Shown one piece after another: positions 50,995 to 60,159 of a stretch of DNA of 64,000 bases (positions within the stretch are counted from its first letter, which is position 1; each line of letters begins with the position of its first letter). The notes beneath the pieces were generated by a model. It made no database searches and was not told the origin of the DNA. It saw only the letters and a program-made list of their open reading frames with translations. Both the position numbers and the translations under genes were made by a program. This DNA comes from Verrucomicrobiota bacterium (lineage in GTDB: Bacteria > Verrucomicrobiota > Verrucomicrobiia > Chthoniobacterales > Terrimicrobiaceae): contig JAFKMU010000044.1 of the NCBI GenBank assembly GCA_017305195.1, forward strand, positions 1 through 64,000, written 5' to 3'.

Positions 50995-52701
50995 TCAACC
51001 CTCGGCGGCGGCTTCGGACTCCACAGTGGTGACGCGGAGCACCTCGGCGGGCGAGGTGAGGCCATCGCGCACGCGCATCCAGCCGTATTCGCGCAGGGTG
51101 ATCATGCCCTCTTCGCGCGCAAGGCGGCGGAGATTCTTGAAGGTGGCCTTTTGCTGGATGAGCTCCTGGAGATTCGGACTCACGAGGCAGATCTCATAAA
51201 GCGCGGTGCGGCCCCGGTAACCCGTGCCGCGGCAGGCCTCGCAGCCGCCGGGTTCGTAGACGTGATGGCCGTCGGGGACGAAGAGCCCGGCGGATTCCCA
51301 CTGCTTCGGCGAGACCGGGCGGCGGCACTCGTGGCAGAGGCGGCGGACGAGGCGCTGGGCGATGAAGGCGCGCACGGCGGAGCTGATGAGAAACGGCTCG
51401 ACGCCGACGTCCATGAGACGCGTGATGCCGCCGACGGCGTCATTCGTGTGCAGGGTGCTGAAGACAAGGTGGCCGGTGAGGGCCGAGCGCACGGCGATCT
51501 CGGCCGTCTCCAGGTCGCGCATTTCGCCGACCATGATGACATTGGGGTCGCCGCGAAGCACGCTGCGCAGGGCATTGGCAAAGGTGAGGTTGATCTCCGG
51601 GCGCACGGCGATCTGGATCACGCCGGGAAGCTTGTTTTCCACCGGGTCCTCGATGGTGACGATGCGGCGCTCCTTGGTATTGAGCGAGGAGAGAAAGGTG
51701 TAGAGGCTGGTCGACTTGCCGCAGCCCGTGGGGCCGGTGACCAGAACGATGCCATTGGGCATGGCGAGGAGGCCGCGAATGACATTCTCGGAGGCCTCAT
51801 CGAGGCCGAGCCGGGAAAAGTCGAAACGCTCCTGGCCGAGCAACCGGAGGCTGATGGTTTCGCCCGTGACGGATGGAATGGTGGCGACGCGGACGTCGAT
51901 GGGTTTGCCGGAAAGCTCCAGGTTGATGCGGCCATCCTGCGGGATGCGGCGCTCGGCGATGTCGAGGCCGGCCATGATCTTGATGCGCGAGAGGACGGAG
52001 GCCTGGAGGAGCTTGATCTTCTGCGGGACGGGGACCTCGTGGAGGACGCCGTCGATGCGGTAGCGGATGCGCAAATCGGTACCGAGCGGCTCGACGTGGA
52101 TGTCGGTGGCGCGCTCGTTCAGCGCTTCGCGCATGATCTGGTTGACGAACTTCATCACCGAGGCCTCGGAGTCCTCGCTGTCGAGGACGTTCACCTCCTC
52201 GGTCGCCTCCAGATGGTCGATATCCTGGCGGCCCTCAAGGAGCTCCTCAAAGGTCTCCGCGCCGACGCCGTAGCGCTCGCGGATGGCATTGACGACAAAT
52301 TTACGCGTCGAGGCGACGAACTGCACGCGGTGCTGTGGGAAAGCCTGGCGCACGGCGGACAGCGCCACGATGTCGAGCGGATCATACCCGGCGAGGGTGA
52401 TGTGCGCCTTGGTCATCGTGATCGGGACGAGGTGATACCTCAGGGCGAGACGGGCGGGGAAATGCTCATTCTGCGGATCGAGGGTATTCGATGGAGCGAA
52501 CCACTCGACGCCGAGCTGGCTGGCCAGCGAGTGGAGGAACTCGGTCTCCGGCAGGCCGGTGATATCGAGGACGGTACGGATGGGCGACTGCTGGAGCTGG
52601 AGGGCGGAGGCGACACGGGAGCGAATCTCGGTGATGTCGGGAAAGCCCGACTCCTCACCGGCCCGGCTAAAGAAGTCCACGAGTGAATCGCCGTCTTGCA
52701 T
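50995..52701 (-). CDS. gspE: Type II secretion/type IV pilus assembly ATPase GspE
   Basis: 568 residues. N-terminal MshEN-like domain (about 20-150), then the hexameric ATPase: ATDIHVEPLGTDLRIRYRIDGVLH, Walker A GPTGCGKST, Asp box IEDPVE, Walker B LRGDPNVIMVGEMRDLETA, His box LVFSTLHTNDA, and a tetra-Cys zinc site (CHEC ... CEAC). It powers pseudopilus extension at the cytoplasmic face. Three bases separate its stop and the gspF ATG. Confidence 0.97.
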   Translation of the reverse strand: MQDGDSLVDFFSRAGEESGFPDITEIRSRVASALQLQQSPIRTVLDITGLPETEFLHSLASQLGVEWFAPSNTLDPQNEHFPARLALRYHLVPITMTKAHITLAGYDPLDIVALSAVRQAFPQHRVQFVASTRKFVVNAIRERYGVGAETFEELLEGRQDIDHLEATEEVNVLDSEDSEASVMKFVNQIMREALNERATDIHVEPLGTDLRIRYRIDGVLHEVPVPQKIKLLQASVLSRIKIMAGLDIAERRIPQDGRINLELSGKPIDVRVATIPSVTGETISLRLLGQERFDFSRLGLDEASENVIRGLLAMPNGIVLVTGPTGCGKSTSLYTFLSSLNTKERRIVTIEDPVENKLPGVIQIAVRPEINLTFANALRSVLRGDPNVIMVGEMRDLETAEIAVRSALTGHLVFSTLHTNDAVGGITRLMDVGVEPFLISSAVRAFIAQRLVRRLCHECRRPVSPKQWESAGLFVPDGHHVYEPGGCEACRGTGYRGRTALYEICLVSPNLQELIQQKATFKNLRRLAREEGMITLREYGWMRVRDGLTSPAEVLRVTTVESEAAAEG

Positions 52702-52704
52702 GGG

Positions 52705-55029
52705 TCAGTTGGCCTGCTGCTGCTTCTGCTGGAGCTGGATCTGGCGCTCGGCGGCCTTGCGCTCGGCGGCTTCCTGTTTCTGTCGAGCCTTCTCGGCCTT
52801 GCGCTCCTGCTCGGAGCGGGGCGTGTCGGGCAGGAGGGCCTTGCGCACGGGAACCTTGTCCTCGTACATGCTGGACTGGAAGCTGGTGTTGGCGCGCTCG
52901 ATCATATTGGCCTCCTTGAGCTTCTGGTCGCTGTCGATGATGAAGGGCTGGATCATGACGATCAGCTCTCGGCGGGTGACGTCCTTCTTCGTCGTCGAGA
53001 AGAGATAACCGAGACCGGGGACATCCTTGAGGAAGGGGATGCCGGTCTGCACGCGAGTCTCCTGGTCGGTGATGAGGCCGCCCAGGACGACGGTGTTGCG
53101 GTTCGGCACGGTGACGGTCGTGCGCAGCTCCTGGGTGCCGACGACGGGAACGCTGTTGTTGGAAATCTGCACGTACTCCTGCACGTTGTCATTTTGCTGC
53201 GCGATGGTGAGGGTGACCTCGTTCTCGGAGTTAATGAGCGGGATGACCTCCAGCTTCAATACAACATCCTTATAATCAATAGTCGAAGCGATGGAAGAGG
53301 AGTCCGTGGTCGTATTGGACGAAACCGCCGATGTCAGAGAACTCTCCGGCACCGGAACCTGCTGGCCGGAACTGATGACAGCCTTCTTGTTATTGACCGT
53401 GTAAACGACCGGGCGGGAGATGACCTCGAATTTGTTGCTCGTTGCGAGGGCGCGAACCAGGATATCCACCGAATCGCCGAACGATCCAAAGACCGTCAGA
53501 CCAGAGAGGAGGGGCAGCGCGGTGCTGGCGACGTCCGTGGCGGCATCGACGGCGGTGGATGTGCCGGGAACGACGTCGATCGAGGCATTGCGGCCTTGAA
53601 TCAAATTGCTGAGGTTGGCTGCAGTCCCCTGCCCGAGGATCTTCAGGTTATCGGTGTGAATGAGGTAATCCACGCCCGCCTCGATTCCATCACCAAGAGT
53701 GAGCTGGCCGATGACCACTGCGAGGTAGATCTGCTTTGGCTGCTGGTCGAGGAGTTCAAGGATCTTGGCGGCGCGGATACGGCTGTCCGGCGGGCCGATG
53801 ACGATGATCTTGTTCACGCTGCGGTCGGCGATGATGCGGGCGTTGCCGACGATCTTGGAAAGCGGCGCAGTGCTTTCATTGGGGTCCTGGAGTTTGTCAG
53901 GCTTGGTGCCGCCGGAGCCGGAAGAACCACCTGAACCGCTTCCACTAAACATGGAGCCGTTGTTACCCATGTTTGAACTAGAGTTATTGTTCGTATCATT
54001 GCTGTTTTGCTCCGACTCAAATTCCTTCTGCTTTTCCGGATCATCCGTGAGCATGTTGGCAAGAACGGGGAGGACTTCGGCGGCGCGGACGAATTGCAGA
54101 AAGCGCTCGTAGGGTTCCTCGAAGGAGGCGGCTCCATCGAGGTCGGAGATGAGCTTGCGGATGTAGGGCATCTGCTTCTCCGGAGCGATGACGAGAACGC
54201 GGTTCGTGCGGATATCGGCGAAAATCTGCACGCCATTGCCGCCGGCGGCCTTGATCGCAGTGGCATTGGAGGTCGTGGGAGCGCCCCCGGCGGGCGGGGT
54301 GGAGGGACGCGGCGCGGAGGTGGTGCCGGAGTTCTCAAAGATCGCTCCGAGCATCTCCTGGACCTTCGTCGCATCGGCGCGCTGGAGCGCGAAAAACTCG
54401 GTCATCATCGTTGCGCCCTGCACGTCGATGACCTTCCGCAGGTCGATGAGACGCTTCACGAGCGGGACGTTTTCCGTGATGACCACGGCGTTCACATTCG
54501 GCACCGGAATGATGGAACCGTAAGAGCGCAGGGCGACGTAGGAGTTGAAAACATTCACCGCCTCGTCGCTGGAGATGAACGAGAGAGGCATGAAGTAGGA
54601 AATCACCTGCTCGCCATTGGGCAGGCTGGAGGCCGGGCCGGAGTAAAGCGGGACGCCTTCGCTGCGGGGCTGTTTGGTATTGCCCAGGATCTTCACCGTG
54701 TTCTCGTCCACGGGTACGATGGTGTATCCGTTGAGCAGGAGGGCGGCCTCGATCATGCTGATGGCCTCCTCGCGGGTGACAAAGTCGGGGGCCTCGATGG
54801 AGAGATTGGGCCCGGTGAGGGTAGCGTCGCGGATGAGGCGTTTTTTCGTCAGAGCCTCGTAGAACTCGAGCACATCGCTGACCGGGTTGTTGGGGAGCTG
54901 GAGCTTGGTATCCCGCGGGCCGGATGGGGCGGCGGGATTGCCTGGAGCGGGTGATGCAGGCGCGGGAGCCTGGGCCATGGCCCAGGAGGCGAGCAGGGAG
55001 AATGCGAGAGCGGCGAGGAGAGATCTCAT
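52705..55029 (-). CDS. gspD: Type II secretion outer-membrane secretin GspD
   Basis: 774 residues, signal peptide MRSLLAALAFSLLASWAMA|Q. N0-N3 periplasmic domains (KLQLPNNPVSDVLEFYEALT; MMTEFFALQRADATKVQEML; ERFLQFVRAAEVLPVLANML) contain a Ser/Gly/Asn-rich insertion near residue 345-380. The secretin barrel follows (VISRPVVYTVNNKKAVISSGQQVPVP, VVLKLEVIPLINSENEVTLTI, VPNRNTVVLGGLITDQETRVQTGIPFLKDVPGLGYLF). The C-terminal 60 residues form a charged Lys/Glu/Gln-rich helix that may be the pilotin-binding S domain. Start overlaps the stop of the small upstream gene (ATGA). Confidence 0.95.
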   Translation of the reverse strand: MRSLLAALAFSLLASWAMAQAPAPASPAPGNPAAPSGPRDTKLQLPNNPVSDVLEFYEALTKKRLIRDATLTGPNLSIEAPDFVTREEAISMIEAALLLNGYTIVPVDENTVKILGNTKQPRSEGVPLYSGPASSLPNGEQVISYFMPLSFISSDEAVNVFNSYVALRSYGSIIPVPNVNAVVITENVPLVKRLIDLRKVIDVQGATMMTEFFALQRADATKVQEMLGAIFENSGTTSAPRPSTPPAGGAPTTSNATAIKAAGGNGVQIFADIRTNRVLVIAPEKQMPYIRKLISDLDGAASFEEPYERFLQFVRAAEVLPVLANMLTDDPEKQKEFESEQNSNDTNNNSSSNMGNNGSMFSGSGSGGSSGSGGTKPDKLQDPNESTAPLSKIVGNARIIADRSVNKIIVIGPPDSRIRAAKILELLDQQPKQIYLAVVIGQLTLGDGIEAGVDYLIHTDNLKILGQGTAANLSNLIQGRNASIDVVPGTSTAVDAATDVASTALPLLSGLTVFGSFGDSVDILVRALATSNKFEVISRPVVYTVNNKKAVISSGQQVPVPESSLTSAVSSNTTTDSSSIASTIDYKDVVLKLEVIPLINSENEVTLTIAQQNDNVQEYVQISNNSVPVVGTQELRTTVTVPNRNTVVLGGLITDQETRVQTGIPFLKDVPGLGYLFSTTKKDVTRRELIVMIQPFIIDSDQKLKEANMIERANTSFQSSMYEDKVPVRKALLPDTPRSEQERKAEKARQKQEAAERKAAERQIQLQQKQQQAN

Positions 55030-55622
55030 CGGGTGGTATTGGTTTGGTTGCCGAAATTAATCAGGCGACGGCGAAGCTGCCGGTTGGCGGGAGGGGGGGT
55101 TGCGCCGGTCTGGGCTTGCGAGGCGGTCTGCCCGCCATTGGGATTGCCGCCCATGCCGGGAGGGCCAGGAGGGCGTCCCTGACCGCCAGGGGCTTGCGGT
55201 GCGGGTTGGTTGGCGACCTGGGCGACGCCGGGATCGTACTTGAGAGTGGCCTCCTCGTTGCCGAGGCGAATGGTGACGGCGGACTCCTTGAGGCGATCGG
55301 GATTCTGAATGGAGACGATCTGGACGCCCGACTGGTCCTTTCCATTGCCGACGACGACGCGGGTGAGCGTGTTGCGGTCGAGGAGAAAGACGAGCTGGCG
55401 GTCGCCGAGCGTGGCGAGGCCGGTGAGGGCAAAGCGCTGAGCCAGCGCAGGCCCCTGCTGGGCGGCGTCGGCGGTGCGGGCGACGAAGGGCGACTTTTCC
55501 CAGATCGCCCGGTAGTAGGTCAGTTCGTGGGTGTCCGGGACAAAGTCGACCGGCTCCTGAGCGCGGGCGACGCCGAGGAGCGCGACGAGGGCGATGGCCG
55601 ACAGGGAGAGGCGCATGGTCAT
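55026..55622 (-). CDS. Small exported T2SS-operon protein (GspC/PilP-like position)
   Basis: 198 residues from ATG 55622, overlapping the upstream stop (ATGA). Signal peptide MRLSLSAIALVALLGVARA|Q. A beta-rich core (YRAIWEKSPFVARTADAAQQG ... FALTGLATLGDRQLVFLLDRNTLTRVVVGNG) resembles the HR domain of GspC or PilP, which contacts the secretin; a Pro/Gly/Gln-rich tail follows. Position directly before gspD supports that role. There is no PDZ domain or membrane anchor as in classical GspC. Confidence 0.65.
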   Translation of the reverse strand: MTMRLSLSAIALVALLGVARAQEPVDFVPDTHELTYYRAIWEKSPFVARTADAAQQGPALAQRFALTGLATLGDRQLVFLLDRNTLTRVVVGNGKDQSGVQIVSIQNPDRLKESAVTIRLGNEEATLKYDPGVAQVANQPAPQAPGGQGRPPGPPGMGGNPNGGQTASQAQTGATPPPANRQLRRRLINFGNQTNTTR

Positions 55623-56161
55623 GACGACTTGGCGACTCCTTCCATCTTTCCGATTTTGGTGACACGCAAGCGAACAATCATGGTGTCGCCCTTGTCGAGG
55701 CACTTGAGATTCATCTCCTCGATGACCACATAACTGCCGGGCTGCTGGATGGCATGGAGCCAGCGGACGATATGCTCCAGGTCTGCCTTGAGGCTGAGCT
55801 CCAGCTCCATGCGGACGAGGTCGCCCTCGTGGCGCGACTCGCGAAGGCTTTGGGAATCAATGGTGATACCCTCTTTTTGCAGGCTCTTCTGGATATCCTC
55901 GGCAAAGGAGGATTCTGTCTGCCACCCGGCGTAGGCCATGGGCGGATGAGCCTCCATCCATCGCTGGCGCGCCTCCCAGACCGGGCGCTCGGCGACGATG
56001 GAGCGGTACTCCGCTCCCATCGTACGGAGATCGGACAGGCGATCGAGCGCGGCACGGCGGGCGCCGACATACCAGCGGATGGCAAAGAGATTCGCAATCA
56101 GCGCGATGACGCATCCGAAGATGACGAGCAGCCGTGTTTCGCTGGGATTGAGTTTTCTCAT
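55619..56161 (-). CDS. GspM/PilO-like inner-membrane assembly protein
   Basis: 180 residues. One N-terminal helix (RLLVIFGCVIALIANLFAIRWYV), coiled coil, then a ferredoxin-like fold (LVRMELELSLKADLEHIVRWLHAIQQPGSYVVIEEMNLKCLDKGDTMIVRLRVTKI). This architecture is that of GspM/PilO, which pairs with GspL/PilN on the periplasmic face of the platform. Overlaps both neighbours by four bases. Confidence 0.8.
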   Translation of the reverse strand: MRKLNPSETRLLVIFGCVIALIANLFAIRWYVGARRAALDRLSDLRTMGAEYRSIVAERPVWEARQRWMEAHPPMAYAGWQTESSFAEDIQKSLQKEGITIDSQSLRESRHEGDLVRMELELSLKADLEHIVRWLHAIQQPGSYVVIEEMNLKCLDKGDTMIVRLRVTKIGKMEGVAKSS

Positions 56162-57342
56162 CGCGATGTGCCGACGATCTGGAATCGCGCGGTATTGTTG
56201 GGCAGGAGCGCCGGGGGCGGCATCTGCCAGTCAATATCCGCCATCCCGGCCTGATGGGAGACGGTTTCGAAATACTTGGCAGCGTGAGAGGCCGAAACCG
56301 CCTCGCCCTCGACGGTGATGCGCTCCGGCGTCACGTCAAAAATCGTGAGCCTGATGCCCTGGGGCGGAAGGCTCTCGACGACCTGGCGGAGGATTTCCAA
56401 TGGAAAGCGGCGGGAGTCGATGCTGGGGCCGACGGATTGCCACTGGCGGATCATGGGCTGAATCTGGGTGGCCTCGGCCTGGAGGACATCCACCTCGGAG
56501 GAGAGATGCGACGCCTGGACATTCAGCCACGCGAGATAGCTGCCCGCAACAAGGACAATGAGCGCGTACGCGACCGCCACGGCGAGGCCGATACGGCGAA
56601 AACGAGCGCGCCCGGCCTTGCGGCGCTCGGCGTCGACGGCGGAAGCGGGCCGCCAGTCGCACTTTGCCCGCTCCAGAGCGGGAGGCCCGAGGGGACGAAC
56701 GACAGGCGAGTGATCGAACCCGAGATCGGAAACGCTGAGTCCATCGTCAACGACGATCTGCTGCGGGCGCCGCGTAATGACGCCGGAGGCCAGGAGGCTA
56801 AGCGTGGTCGATTTCAGCCACGTCTGAATCTCGCGTCCGGTGGCGGCGGCATCCCAGGTGGACCAGTGGACCAGATCGCGATCGCGCGTGTAGGCAGCCA
56901 CATACTCGCCGCCCTCGCGCCAGACAGTCAGGGCATTCTCATCGAGGGGCAGCAAAGCCGCAGAGACGTCATAGCGTTGCGCCGCCACATCGGGGAAGCG
57001 CTTCTCGAAATCCTGCGGAAACACCGCGATCACCACCAGCGTGCGACCGCCCTCCCGGGCGATATGGCGCGCCGAGGTGTCGGGCATCATGCCCTCGGAG
57101 GCAAATCCCCTCACCTCCATCTCGAGGAGCACGGCCGCATCGACCGTCGCGGGATCATCGGCGTCCAGCCAGAGCGGCACGGCTACGACCTGCCGGGCGG
57201 GCACGGCAAACACGTCCCCCTCACCAGCCACGGCCAGCTCGAGAGAACGCACGGTCGCGGGCGACGACGGGATCAACTCCCAGCGCTCCCAGCCGTTGCA
57301 CCATTGCCGCACGACGCGGATGCCTGTGGCTTTTTTGCTCAT
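56158..57342 (-). CDS. GspL/PilMN-like platform protein
   Basis: 394 residues from ATG 57342, which has a strong ribosome-binding site (GGGAGGAGGA immediately before). A cytoplasmic actin-like region (about 1-225) is followed by one helix (IGLAVAVAYALIVLVAGSYLAWL) and a periplasmic ferredoxin-like domain (LPPQGIRLTIFDVTPERITVEGEA). The domain order fits GspL, linking GspE to GspM. Start overlaps the gspK stop. Confidence 0.8.
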   Translation of the reverse strand: MSKKATGIRVVRQWCNGWERWELIPSSPATVRSLELAVAGEGDVFAVPARQVVAVPLWLDADDPATVDAAVLLEMEVRGFASEGMMPDTSARHIAREGGRTLVVIAVFPQDFEKRFPDVAAQRYDVSAALLPLDENALTVWREGGEYVAAYTRDRDLVHWSTWDAAATGREIQTWLKSTTLSLLASGVITRRPQQIVVDDGLSVSDLGFDHSPVVRPLGPPALERAKCDWRPASAVDAERRKAGRARFRRIGLAVAVAYALIVLVAGSYLAWLNVQASHLSSEVDVLQAEATQIQPMIRQWQSVGPSIDSRRFPLEILRQVVESLPPQGIRLTIFDVTPERITVEGEAVSASHAAKYFETVSHQAGMADIDWQMPPPALLPNNTARFQIVGTSR

Positions 57343-58253
57343 TCCTCCTCCCAACTAAACGAAGTGCCCTGCTTGCGGTCGAGCACAGAGGTGATGCGGT
57401 AGCGTGTTCCTCCGATGATGCCAACACTTTCAACCCGGGACGGCTCGGCCTTGGTCTGGAAATCCTGAAGGACGCTCCCGGCCTGCTCCGGACCGATCCC
57501 GGCGGCCTCGGCCACCCAGTTCATATCCTTGATCTCGGTATCATCGGTCGTGCCGGGAAGCCGGTCGCCGCCATTGCGGACCTCGATGATGGCCTCGGCC
57601 TGGGTGGCAGTGAATCCAGCGGCTTCGAGCACATCGGCCGAGGCGTCCTGGATGTCGATCTTCCCGTTGCCGTAGACAGTGAAGTAGTCCTTCCAGTCGG
57701 GCTTGGCCTGGGCCACGGCATCCATACCGCGCACGCGGGCCATTTCACTGACGGAGCGAAAATTGCGATTCTCCGGGAGCGAATACCGGTCCTGGCCGAC
57801 GAGTTGCTCGCGCTCCGCGCCGTTCAGGCGGGCGAGGCCGTCGCGATCCACCCAGTCGCCGAGGGAGTCGGTGACGATGCGGATATCCTCATCGGAAACG
57901 CCCCAGAGTCGGAAAAGCCGCTCAAGGACCCGGCTCTCGCGATCGGCGAGGAGGGAATTGATGTTCAGGCGGGAGGTCTCGCCGATGACCCGGACGTGCC
58001 ACTCGCCGCCGCTCGGGAGCTTTTGATAGTAAAACTCGCTGTCGCGCTCGAGCTTGGGGTTCATCCCGTGGGCCATGCCTGAGAGGGCGAGTTCGCGGGC
58101 CTCAAAACGCTTCACCCGCACCTTCTCGGTATCCACATCGGCGCTCACCACCCGGGCCAGGGTGACCACCACGATGGCTACAATGGCCACGCACCAGAGC
58201 GTGATGAGGAGCGCCGCGCCGCGCCGGGATGATGGGGAAGGCAGGGCGTCCAT
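57339..58253 (-). CDS. gspK: Minor pseudopilin GspK
   Basis: 304 residues from ATG 58253 (overlaps gspJ stop). Prepilin-like start SSRRGAALLITLWCVAIVAIVVVTLARV with no Glu at position 5, as usual for GspK. A large globular domain carries helix-hairpin-helix-like segments (LNINSLLADRESRVLERLF, DIQDASADVLEAAGFTATQAEAIIEVR). GspK caps the pseudopilus tip with GspI and GspJ. Longer in-frame extension is an overlap with gspJ and is rejected. Confidence 0.9.
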   Translation of the reverse strand: MDALPSPSSRRGAALLITLWCVAIVAIVVVTLARVVSADVDTEKVRVKRFEARELALSGMAHGMNPKLERDSEFYYQKLPSGGEWHVRVIGETSRLNINSLLADRESRVLERLFRLWGVSDEDIRIVTDSLGDWVDRDGLARLNGAEREQLVGQDRYSLPENRNFRSVSEMARVRGMDAVAQAKPDWKDYFTVYGNGKIDIQDASADVLEAAGFTATQAEAIIEVRNGGDRLPGTTDDTEIKDMNWVAEAAGIGPEQAGSVLQDFQTKAEPSRVESVGIIGGTRYRITSVLDRKQGTSFSWEEE

Positions 58254-58888
58254 CAGTTGCGAGGTGTCTGAGCACCCGCGCGGGCGAGCACGGGAACGCC
58301 GAAGGTGAACTCCGACGAAGCTCCGTCGGAGAGGATGACATCGAGGACAACGAAAGCGGGCCGGCCGGAGTTGCCATCCCAGGTTTCCTGGAGGACGGGC
58401 TGGCCGGGCATGCCGAAGCGCCATCTCACCGAGCGCACGTCGGGCAGGAGGGGAATCCAAGCCGCCTCGGCGATCTCGCGTTCCCGATCCTCGCCCTCGC
58501 GGGTGCGGAAATTTGCCATCGACAGCGTGTAAGCCCCGCGTCCATCCGGCAACGCTGCCAGGGAAAGCCCAGCGCCGCTGCCCCCGGTGCTGAAATCCAT
58601 GAAATCCGGAGCGGGAAAGATCAGCAGCTCGACGGCAGGCCCGCCCTTGGCATCACGCACCCGGAGATCGATGCGGGCATCGGGCGGGAGATTGACAAAG
58701 ATCGAACGCAGGAGGGTTTGAAAGGAATCCATCCGCGCGCCCTGGAGCCGCGTCGTGGTGATCTCGCGCGCGGACGTGGTGGACACGGCGACAACGGTGA
58801 AGATGCCGCCGACGAGAAGCATGAACACCACCATGGCGATGAGCACCTCGATGAGAGTAAAGGCGCGGCGGCGGCTATTGCTTCGCAT
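58253..58888 (-). CDS. gspJ: Minor pseudopilin GspJ
   Basis: 211 residues from ATG 58888. Prepilin start RRRA|FTLIEVLIAMVVFMLLVGGIFTVV with Glu5; Ala rather than Gly is at -1. The globular domain ends in RWRFGMPGQPVLQETWDG and SEFTFGVPVLARAG. Overlaps gspI by 14 bases and gspK by one base. Confidence 0.88.
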   Translation of the reverse strand: MRSNSRRRAFTLIEVLIAMVVFMLLVGGIFTVVAVSTTSAREITTTRLQGARMDSFQTLLRSIFVNLPPDARIDLRVRDAKGGPAVELLIFPAPDFMDFSTGGSGAGLSLAALPDGRGAYTLSMANFRTREGEDREREIAEAAWIPLLPDVRSVRWRFGMPGQPVLQETWDGNSGRPAFVVLDVILSDGASSEFTFGVPVLARAGAQTPRN

Positions 58889-59261
58889 TGAAGGCGAGAT
58901 GGGAGACATCCCATTCATAGTTTTTGCCGTTTTCCTTCCACTCCGCGAGGACGCGGATGCGCCAATACCCATCCATGAGGGTGAGGTCGGCGGCTTTGAT
59001 CGGCTCGCGAGCGACCTCCGAGGTATAGCGGATGCCGCCAGTCTCCTCGGTCTGCCGCCCCTCGTTGTAGGGCGGGACGGAAAGGCGGGCGAGGCGGTTT
59101 TGCAGCTCGGCGCGGAGGGCCTGCTGGCGCAGGGTCTCGCGGGCGGCGTCCGTGGTGACATTGAGGGCGAAGAGCAGCCCGAGCACGGCGAAGGCAAAGA
59201 CCGCCACCGCGACCAGCACCTCCATGAGGGTGAAGCCCCCCGAGCACATCCGTTTCCCCAT
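58875..59261 (-). CDS. gspI: Minor pseudopilin GspI
   Basis: 128 residues: MGKRMCSGG|FTLMEVLVAVAVFAFAVLGLLFALNV, with the canonical Gly-Phe processing site and Glu5, then a small globular domain (GYWRIRVLAEWKENGKNYEWDVSHLAF). It starts the tip complex together with GspJ and GspK. Confidence 0.88.
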   Translation of the reverse strand: MGKRMCSGGFTLMEVLVAVAVFAFAVLGLLFALNVTTDAARETLRQQALRAELQNRLARLSVPPYNEGRQTEETGGIRYTSEVAREPIKAADLTLMDGYWRIRVLAEWKENGKNYEWDVSHLAFNAKQ

Positions 59262-59267
59262 GTCCGG

Positions 59268-59735
59268 CTAAAGCGAGTATCGCTCCTCCAGGATGTCGCC
59301 GGTCAGCGGGTCGATATCCGCCTCCAGCCAGTAATCGCCATCCTCCACGCGCACAGTGGCAGGCAATACCACCCCGCAGGGCAATATCCTCCAGGCCTGG
59401 CCATCGGCATGCTCCATCTTGCCGCCTGGGAAGCGGATCGAGAGCCGCACATCGGAGACGTCGACGCGTCCGGCGAGCGTCTTTTGATTCACCCTCAGGC
59501 CGTCGCGGCCGCACACCATGACGATGTCGCGACCGGCGGATTCCGCGGCGAGGCGATTGGACCGCACGAAGGCGACGATATCATCCATGGAGTGGCGGAG
59601 CTTGCGCTCGGAAAGCGAGGGCGCAGCCAGCGGGACGAGAGCGACAAAAATCAGCCCGACAATCGCGAGGGCAATGATCACCTCGATGAGGGTGAACGCC
59701 CCGCGACGGGATGCGCTAGTTCTTCGGCACGTCAT
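59268..59735 (-). CDS. gspH: Minor pseudopilin GspH
   Basis: 155 residues from ATG 59735, overlapping the gspG stop by 20 bases. Prepilin start SRRGA|FTLIEVIIALAIVGLIFVALVPLA (Ala at -1, Glu5), then a beta-rich domain (IVMVCGRDGLRVNQKTLAGRV, RFPGGKMEHADGQAWRILPCGVVLP), typical of GspH/FimT. Confidence 0.88.
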   Translation of the reverse strand: MTCRRTSASRRGAFTLIEVIIALAIVGLIFVALVPLAAPSLSERKLRHSMDDIVAFVRSNRLAAESAGRDIVMVCGRDGLRVNQKTLAGRVDVSDVRLSIRFPGGKMEHADGQAWRILPCGVVLPATVRVEDGDYWLEADIDPLTGDILEERYSL

Positions 59736-60153
59736 CCTCACTCGGCTTGCGGTCGGGCCCCAAGGAGTAGAGGTCAAAGCCGCCGGGGGTTTTCTTGCCC
59801 GGGAACGCATACTGGTACGGGGTGCCCCAGGGATCGAGAGGCACGGCCTTCAAGAGCTGACGCCATTTGCGCGGAACGGGTTCGGTGGACGGGCGCACGA
59901 CGAGAGCCTCGAGTCCCTGGGCGGTCGTGGGATAGGTGTAGTTTTGCATCTCGTACAGGCTGAGCTGCTGTTTGATGGCCTGGATGTCGGAGTCGACGCG
60001 CTGATCCTTGGCGGTGTCGACACTGCCGACGAGCATGTAAATGGCCGACCCGGCGAGCACGGCGATGATGCCGAGCACGATCATGATCTCCACCAGCGTG
60101 TAGCCGGATTGCAAAGAGAAGCGGGAGCGAAGAGACGAGGAGGAGATGCTCAT
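59716..60153 (-). CDS. gspG: Major pseudopilin GspG
   Basis: 145 residues. Processing site FSLQSG|YTLVEIMIVLGIIAVLAGSAIYMLVGS with Tyr instead of Phe at +1 and Glu5. The GspG signature follows: ALKQQLSLYEMQN-like helix, YPTTAQGLEALV, PLDPWGTPYQY and FDLYSLGPDRKPSEDD, the calcium-binding end. Forms the shaft of the pseudopilus. No prepilin peptidase gene in the window. Confidence 0.96.
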   Translation of the reverse strand: MSISSSSLRSRFSLQSGYTLVEIMIVLGIIAVLAGSAIYMLVGSVDTAKDQRVDSDIQAIKQQLSLYEMQNYTYPTTAQGLEALVVRPSTEPVPRKWRQLLKAVPLDPWGTPYQYAFPGKKTPGGFDLYSLGPDRKPSEDDVPKN

Positions 60154-60159
60154 GGATAA